This document shows, piece by piece, positions 57,647 to 64,000 of a stretch of 64,000 nt of DNA. Both the position numbers and the translations under genes were made by a program. The notes beneath the pieces are model-generated. The model ran no database searches. It saw only the letters and a program-made list of their open reading frames with translations, and had not been told where the DNA came from. Within the stretch, counting starts at the first letter, position 1, and every line of letters starts with the position of its first letter. The DNA is from Flaveria trinervia (Eukaryota > Streptophyta > Magnoliopsida > Asterales > Asteraceae), in contig CM046457.1 in the NCBI GenBank assembly GCA_025506515.1, positions 2,717,063 through 2,781,062 on the forward strand. Reading direction: 5' to 3'.

Positions 57647-58514
57647 TGTTGGATCAAGAATAAGGCTAATGCAACCAAAACTATATCACTTAAGTTATAT
57701 TGGTGCTGCATGCAAAGGCTTCCGAAGCTTAACATGGAACTTCCGAAGGTTGTAGAGTTCTTCCGAAGACAAAGAAAAAAAGACCAACTTCCGAAGACAG
57801 AACTCTACTTCCGAAGTCAAGTGTATACTTCCGAAGTTCAAGTCTTAGAAGAATAAAGTGAAGACCACTTCCGAAGTATGATGAAAAGAAGAAGTCTCCA
57901 AGCATTGGAAGAAGCAGCCTCTTCCGAAGTATAAGTGGCTTCGGAAGTACTTACTCTTCCGAAGCCATTTAACCTTCGGAAGACACTGCTATGAACCAGT
58001 GGACACAAGTATGGTCTCTGACACTCCGCTGCAGACTTCTGATACAACATGGCTTCTTCCTAAAGAGCCATGTTGTTGATCATACTTTATTCCACTGTTC
58101 ACCTTTTCATGATAGTACATATTACCAACTTTAGTTGGTGACAAAAGGTAAGTCAGGGACATGTCCTGACTACCAAATCTCAAATAAGACTTTATCCGAG
58201 ATACCTTAATCTTTAGTCTTGTAGTGTAGACTTTAGCTATAGGATCCCAGCGGGTATCAAAGTATATCCGGCTGTAGATAGTATTATATATAGGTTCTCT
58301 TTGTAACTCATTGTAAGACATCATCTGCTTGTAAGAGTCTTGTATTTTGAGTTGAGAATCAATATATAAAAGTATCTTGAAAATTATCTTACTGTGTTCT
58401 TTATTACTTTCTATATTGTAATCAACTTTTATTGATTCTTCATATACCCGAGTGTTGTTCTAGGTTAGTTTGAGAGAAAAACATTGTGTTTAAGTGATAA
58501 ACACCGATCCTGCA
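57647..58514 (+). repeat. 3' LTR of the copia element
   Basis: It is 868 bp, starts TGTTGGATC and ends CCTGCA, after the purine tract AGGGGGAG (57637-57644). It keeps eleven intact copies of CTTCCGAAG or CTTCGGAAG between about 57719 and 57981. AGTAC follows at 58515. Confidence 0.93.
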
Positions 58515-58519
58515 AGTAC

Positions 58520-61303
58520 CAATCCAACAATGTAATCCTATTTTCATGAACCAATTACATGATCATAAAGAGAAATCAAAGTCATATGATATTAAATTAG
58601 GTTTAATCACAAGTGAATCATTTAAGTAATCAAATCACAAGTTAAATCAAATACAACTTAAAGGGTTTAAGATTTAATTCCAAAACTAGGTTAAAACAAA
58701 AAACAATTAATTGCACAAACCCATCACTTGAAGTAGATCACAAGAAAATTAGCCTTGCATCTTCATTAGTTCATCAACACAAATGTAATCAAGCATGAAC
58801 ATTTCGAATGATTTTGATGTTAGATAACCTATAGAATGGTGGAAGATAACTGGTTTTCATCCTTAATTGCTTCTAGTTGAAGATGTTATCAACTTTAGGG
58901 TTAACCCCCCTATAAACCCCTCAGAATTAGGTCAACATCCGTCAAAATACGGGGTCCAATGTCAGATGCTAAAGGTGTCGCCCCAATGTCAAAACTGAAA
59001 TTCTCGATCTTACAGTGCAATCAAGGTTTTTTTTATGATACCAACGTGGTGGTATCACTATAGGCATTGGTGCGCCCCTAGTAGTGTTTTGTCTTATTTT
59101 CACGAGTAACTTTATGTTGACTGGTTATGGGTCCTGTCACAATTTAATTTATGCTTATTTGAAGTTAGCAAAGTCCTATAACATCTTCGTCTTCTATTTC
59201 TTGATATCTTGATTTCCAATTTGTGCACCACAACTTTTATATCTTCCATAATCTTCATGTTTACCTACAAACCCAAAAATATTTCAAAAGTAATTCTCTT
59301 TCTTGTTGATTAACAATTAAAACATTAAAATAAAGCATTGTACATCGACCTTAAACCACCCGATCAAATATCGCACTTGCCTCTTAAGCATTGAAGATTG
59401 CATTGTGTTTTTAAACTTTATGAAGGTTGTTTACATAAGTGTTATAACTAAAGATAAGGTCAACTCGAAATTTATATAGTTCGTTAAGTGGTTCTAGAGA
59501 GATTTTATGAAGTAAAAGAAAAGTTCTTGCAAGTCCTTTCCCAGTATGTATAAGAGGAAAAACAATGAATTTACCACTCACTACCAATAGTAACCACATG
59601 TGTTGGTAGCGTGTGAGATATCACTAAGTACTTCTTGCCAACGGTTTTACCCCTATTAATAGTAAGTCCCTTCAATAGTAATCTTACTAATTTGTGGGCC
59701 AACTTCCTTCAACACTAACACACCCTTAGGAACAACTATCATGTTGATCAATGACACAACACTTAAATGCTAGCTCCTACAAAAAATCAAGTTCCTACCG
59801 ACCACACAATGTAGTATTGAACCACTTTGCTAGCAAGACAATTCCTGATAATACTCATTGCGGCAACCCTGAATATAGTTCCACGCTAACTTTTGTTTGA
59901 CTTTAGCAAAATGTCACAAGAGAATTTACTTACTATCAAATTAATATTTCCACTCGAGAAGCTCAGATAAATAGAGTGTACATGTGAGAAAATCTTGGGC
60001 AAGATTTATATGAACAAAACTCCTAGTGAATAAGTCATTATAACATGTGCAATTGATGAAATTATTTACATAAAGATGAACTTTAGTTAAATGAAGTAGT
60101 AGAGTACGAAAGGAAACAAATCAATTACAATGGCATTTGATAAACATCCAAGCATGATCGGTTCTAGTTTACAACAACTAACACAAGTCTAATTACGAGT
60201 ATCATCGGTCACAGTTTCATCCCAGTGAGAGAAAAATTCATCCGAGACATAAAGCTTTAATCGTTGGAAATAATGACGTTAACAACAAGGGTTCATTAAA
60301 CCTATGTAGAGAGAATGCGTGACATCCTTCAAGTTTGAATTATTTGAAATGAATGATTTTCAGAAACCTCTAAAACACAACCCCACAAGAAATTTAATAT
60401 ATGCATAGTCCTTATTGATGATAGTAAAAGTCGTTTTTAATAATGTTTGAAACTCTATAGGAAGGTTTACAATTTGATGGAAATTAAGTAATTAACACTT
60501 TTGTTATAAAGGCCTTCAAAAAACTAAATAATTTCAAAGTAATAATAGACATTAAAAATAATCCGTTGTTTGTTTTATATGTCTTGGTATCTAAAACCGA
60601 ACAAAAATATAATAATAAGACAAAAGAAAAGTAGTTCATATTACAAAAAAAAACTCTTTAAGATATGATTCTTCATCAATCATATACTAATTTCTTTTTT
60701 TAGTGAAGTATAAAAACTAATACAATATATATATTTTTTTCAATTTTGTTTTACATTATTCATTATACTAAGAAATTTTTTTGGATAAGTTGCTAAAAGT
60801 GGTAATGATCCTTTCATTTAGTTATTCCTTTTATATGGTAACATATTGAATGAATGGTAGAGCTAGCTATAAACAAATTTATTTTTTCAATGAAAAAAAA
60901 CAAACAAAAAAATTATTTGATTTTGTTTTCTTGAGTCTACATCCATTCGTTTTCTGATAAATGTTAAATAAACAAACATAAACAAAACCTCAACCGATTC
61001 CGTTTGGTTTATGTGTACCTAATTATATTTTACTTTTTTTTTGCCTTGGTTAATTAGACATTATACTTCTTTTTATATTACCATAGCGTTTTAGCTTCAC
61101 AACAGCAAAATAAATTAATTATTTACATCTAATTCCTACATACAGCTCTTGCTAGTTTCAACATTTCAGGTGTAACTAAAATATCTAAACTAATAAGTGT
61201 TTAGGTTTATCGGTCTATACGAATTCTTTGGTACTTTGGTTTCATAAAACAGTTAAATATAGTTTAAAAGAGTTCATACCTAATACTAACACTTCTTGCG
61301 TTC
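58520..61303. other. Intergenic DNA upstream of the GST gene
   Basis: Mostly AT-rich sequence without recognisable ORFs, paired ends or tandem structure. The last few hundred bases would hold the promoter of the GST gene; apart from the TATA box I could not pick out specific sites. Confidence 0.5.
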
Positions 61304-61311
61304 TATAAATA
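61304..61311 (+). promoter_or_regulatory. TATA box of the GST gene
   Basis: TATAAATA lies 52 bp before the start codon. It is followed by a CT-rich leader and an ATCAATCAACAAC stretch typical of plant 5' untranslated regions. Confidence 0.7.
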
Positions 61312-61362
61312 TACAACTCTCTTTTTCAAGAATGCATCAATCAACAACTCCTTCAAATTTCA

Positions 61363-63104
61363 ATGGCTCATAAGTGTGATATGAAGCTTCTCGGGTCCGT
61401 TGGAAGTCCATTTGTGACTAGAGTTAAGTTCGTACTTAACCTCAAGTCCCTCGAGTGTGAATACGTTGAGGAAGATCTATGTAACAAAAGTGAACTCCTA
61501 CTTACATCAAACCCCGTTTTTAAAAAAGTCCCTGTTTTTTTGCATGGAAATGTACCTATTATTGAGTCTCTTGCCATAATGGAGTACCTTGATGAGATCC
61601 AACCCGATGTCCACCCTCTCCTCCCTTCTGACCCTTCAGAGCGGGTTCAATGCCGAGTCCTGGCTTACACCTTCGACAACTTGGTATTTTATAATTCGTG
61701 TCATCTAATTTTTCTATTCAGCTAACACATACATGTTCAAAATTAATAACGAGTATTGGTAGCATGTATAAGACCTTTGACTGTATGAGTTGAATTTGAC
61801 TGGGTGTGTGTTAATTTGTTTGTCATGGGTGGCATGTAAAGCTCTAAACATATGTTCTTTTATCTTAACTTTATTTTCATGTTTTGCAAAACTCTGACTT
61901 TTTTTCCGGTTAAAAAAAGATATGAACGTTTCTAAACTATACAATGGAGCTTTTTTTATTATTTCTTACACGGTCACATTAACCATATTTCTTACACGGT
62001 CACATTAACCATGGAGAACACACATGTTTGTGTTGCACTGATTATGTATATGTCACTCTTAATTATTGAAAACATTTTTTAACGACAATTATACTATCTT
62101 ACTTTCAAAGATATGTGTTATTTTAATGGAGACCACCTATTTGTTTTCTAGTCGTGACTACAATCGCAACCCTTTAAGGTGAAAACCCACAACTAGATAA
62201 ACTCACTGGCTCGGCCCATAGCAGTTTTGCTTCGATCAAAACTCGAATCCACGACTTCCGTTTGGGAAGCCATGAAGCTACCACTAGGCTAGAATGCTTG
62301 ATGTAATTTTTGTAGTTGCATATAATAATTATAAATTTTTTTTGCAAGATGTGGAATGAAGAACTAAATCGATTATAACTTGAATTAAATACAATGCATT
62401 ATGTAGTAAGTTACTTTTTTTAAAGGCAAATATGCGACCCAACTTTAGAGGATATGTGTTATCTTAATCGAGTCCACCTATCTGTGTCCGCGTCGGGACC
62501 GCACCCCAACCCCCTCAGGCGGAAACTCATTGTTGAGAAAACCACTTGGCTCAGCTCTAAGCATATTGCTCAGCGTGAGACTTGAACACATGACATCTCC
62601 CATATTTACATGTCATGGGCGTACATTACTTTAATCATTTGGGATAAGGATCATTGATATGTAGTAAGTTACTTCCACAATCCAAGGTAAACATATGGAT
62701 ATTGATGGCAGTGTTCCCCATGGATGAAAGAGTTTATGCTAACGCGAGATAAGGAGAGAAGTGAAGAACTAAAAAAGTTGCTCATTGGAGGATCTACGAT
62801 GTTAGAAGACGCATTCATGAAGCTGAGCAAGGGGAAAGCTTTTTTTGGAGGAGATAATATCGGTTATCTAGATATTGTTGTTGGATCGTTTCTCGGGTGG
62901 ATTGAATTTTATGGGAAGGTTTTTGATTTTAATGTGATTGAAGACGCGAGAAACCCAAGACTTGCACAATGGAAAAAGAATATGTGGTCAATTGAAGTGA
63001 CTAGAAATGTGATCCCGAGTCACGAAATTTACATGAAGTTCCTTAAGATGCTTCAAGACAAGTTCCCACCTATGTCTGCTCATGTTTCTACTGGATTGAA
63101 ATAA
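61363..63104 (+). CDS. Tau-class glutathione S-transferase, two exons
   Basis: Exon 1 (61363-61683) gives 107 residues and exon 2 (62712-63104) gives 130, total 237, the usual length for plant tau GSTs. The GT-AG intron (61684-62711, phase 0) is at the position typical for this class. The N-terminal thioredoxin fold has GSVGSPF, where Ser15 before Pro is the likely catalytic Ser, then KKVPVF with the cis-Pro (Pro57) and ESLAIMEYLDE, whose Glu68-Ser69 bind glutathione. The helical C-terminal domain has FFGGDNIGYLDIV. Such cytosolic enzymes conjugate glutathione to electrophiles and herbicides. The ATG context (TTTCAATGGCT) fits. No lesion is seen, so it is probably functional. The exact member cannot be named from sequence alone. 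Confidence 0.92.
62105..62305 (-). repeat. tRNA-derived SINE-like repeat in the GST intron, copy 1
   Basis: Read on the minus strand it has an A-box-like TAGCCTAGTGGTAGC, then a B-box-like GGATTCGAGTTT about 40 bp on, the internal promoter layout of a tRNA-derived SINE. The body ends with TAGGTGG and ATTAAAATAACAC. A clear poly(A) tail or duplication is not visible. Confidence 0.6.
62440..62645 (-). repeat. tRNA-derived SINE-like repeat in the GST intron, copy 2
   Basis: On the minus strand it has GTGTTCAAGTCTC as a B-box and then a body resembling copy 1 (TGAGTTT, GGGTTG, TAGGTGG, ATTAAGATAACAC). The A-box region is diverged. Same orientation as copy 1. Confidence 0.5.
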
Positions 63105-63132
63105 ATTTTGTGTTTAGGTCTAAATCATGCTA

Positions 63133-63138
63133 AATAAA
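63133..63138 (+). terminator. Polyadenylation signal of the GST gene
   Basis: AATAAA lies 29 bp after the stop codon, in a T- and A-rich 3' region. A second AATAAA overlaps the stop codon. Confidence 0.5.
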
Positions 63139-64000
63139 TGTCACGTATCGTCACTACTTATGATTAGGTTTGAAGTATATATTAGATTTTGATATATGTT
63201 GATAAAGATCACATTAGTGATCCTATGTTGTATTTGCTCGGTTAATTTGTTATCTATTGAACTTGTCATTAAATTTTGGCTTTTTCTGCAATCATTGGTA
63301 GAAATCATGAAATACACTAATGTGTAATATTTTTAGATTTAATGATCTTTTTTAGAGCGGTAGGATTTTATTTAAAAAATTCAACTAGCAAGTATTTAGC
63401 TTGGACAAAACTTTCATATTTAATGTTACTACTATATATAACATATTAAAAGAATAAGATGATAATTTCATTTAAAATATAAGACACCTATACAATATTT
63501 TAAGCATAGAGTCCAAGTTATTTATGCAATAGTTACACTTTTGCCCCTATTTAATTAACTTCTTCTAATTATTGTATTATTTAATACACGTTTTTAATAC
63601 ATTATTTAATTATATAATATTATTTAATTCGTTTCATTCAATTTTATTTTATTTATAATAATATAAATTGACATTTAAATTTATAGTTACTAATCATATT
63701 TTTATAACTAAATAGTATTTAAATTAAGTATTATTTTATTTAAATACTTATATCTATACTACTATATAATATATATATATATATCTTTGGATATACATGT
63801 AATTTTCCCAAACATACACGTTTTAAAGCAATATGTACAAAAGAGTGCAATGCATTTAGAATAGGTTGAATAGGGAGTTGATTTAGATTTAAAACATTTT
63901 ATTGGCAATATGGTAAATTTATCCATTAAATTCTATATAACTTGCTATTTTTGTCATTTTCTCTTTTCTGTATTTAGTAAATATTATTAATACATTATTT
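63139..64000. other. AT-rich DNA downstream of the GST gene
   Basis: 3' flank with a short TA run near 63765-63785. No gene or repeat structure was recognised. Confidence 0.5.

Larger units (their letters stand above)
34708..58514 (+). mobile_element. Ty1/copia element of Maximus/SIRE type with nested insertions
   Basis: Two 868-bp LTRs (34708-35575 and 57647-58514) are flanked by AGTAC on both sides (34703-34707 and 58515-58519). A tRNA-iMet-type primer site, gag, protease, integrase and the start of reverse transcriptase follow in copia order, then a long extra ORF before the 3' purine tract. Extra ORFs at this position are known from the SIRE/Maximus lineage. Most of the reverse transcriptase and all RNase H are missing. 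A gypsy element (42164-54708) interrupts the extra ORF. The LTRs differ at about 38 positions by eye (about 4.4%), with no length difference. Confidence 0.9.

Noticed and set aside
61684..61725. Read-through of GST exon 1 to a 120-residue protein
   Set aside because: The sequence after 61683 starts with a GT donor, and exon 2 continues the fold in phase, giving the normal family length.

Overview
The window is nuclear DNA of a flowering plant. It is AT-rich and gene-poor, with introns, plant LTR retrotransposons primed by initiator tRNA-Met, a plant-type Helitron with a replication protein A gene, and one tau-class glutathione S-transferase gene. The retroelement proteins and the extra retrotransposon ORF look most like those I know from Asteraceae (Artemisia/lettuce type), but the family assignment is an inference. 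Almost everything upstream of 61.3 kb is mobile DNA in various stages of decay.

Layout: 1-6698 is the 3' part of a Ty3/gypsy chromovirus (element A). Its reverse transcriptase is split by a 2.1-kb solo LTR of the same family, with a 5-bp target duplication. 6.7-11.0 kb is AT-rich intergenic DNA with a TA microsatellite. 11020-13503 is a PIF/Harbinger transposon (TTA target duplication) with a truncated transposase and a 681-bp hAT-like element inserted in it (8-bp duplication). About 14.9-25.18 kb is an autonomous-type Helitron with a broken Rep/helicase gene, an eight-exon RPA70-like gene and a terminal hairpin plus CTAG. A second-family solo LTR (23040-24956) sits inside it. A third first-family solo LTR lies at 25600-27607. 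27.6-34.7 kb carries small elements: a hAT-like element, a Harbinger MITE, inverted repeats and Helitron-end remnants.

34703-58519 is a three-level nest. A Ty1/copia element of Maximus/SIRE type (two 868-bp LTRs, duplication AGTAC) was hit in its extra 3' ORF by a 12.5-kb Ty3/gypsy chromovirus (element B, two 2628-bp LTRs, duplication ATCTA). That element was hit in its reverse transcriptase by a solo LTR (duplication CCAGT). At each junction the host reading frame resumes when the insert and one duplication are left out.

The only convincing host gene is the two-exon tau GST at 61363-63104, with a TATA box upstream and two related antisense tRNA-derived SINE-like repeats in its intron. The most unusual signals are inside the LTRs: a 22-bp repeat carrying a W-box core whose copy number differs between LTR copies, arrays of GGCGCATG or TGCGACTG units in three LTR families, 30-bp repeats centred on ATTGAGTCAAT, and a dense CTTCCGAAG palindrome shared between copia LTRs and copia coding DNA. 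The copia element also carries a long, unrecognised extra ORF.
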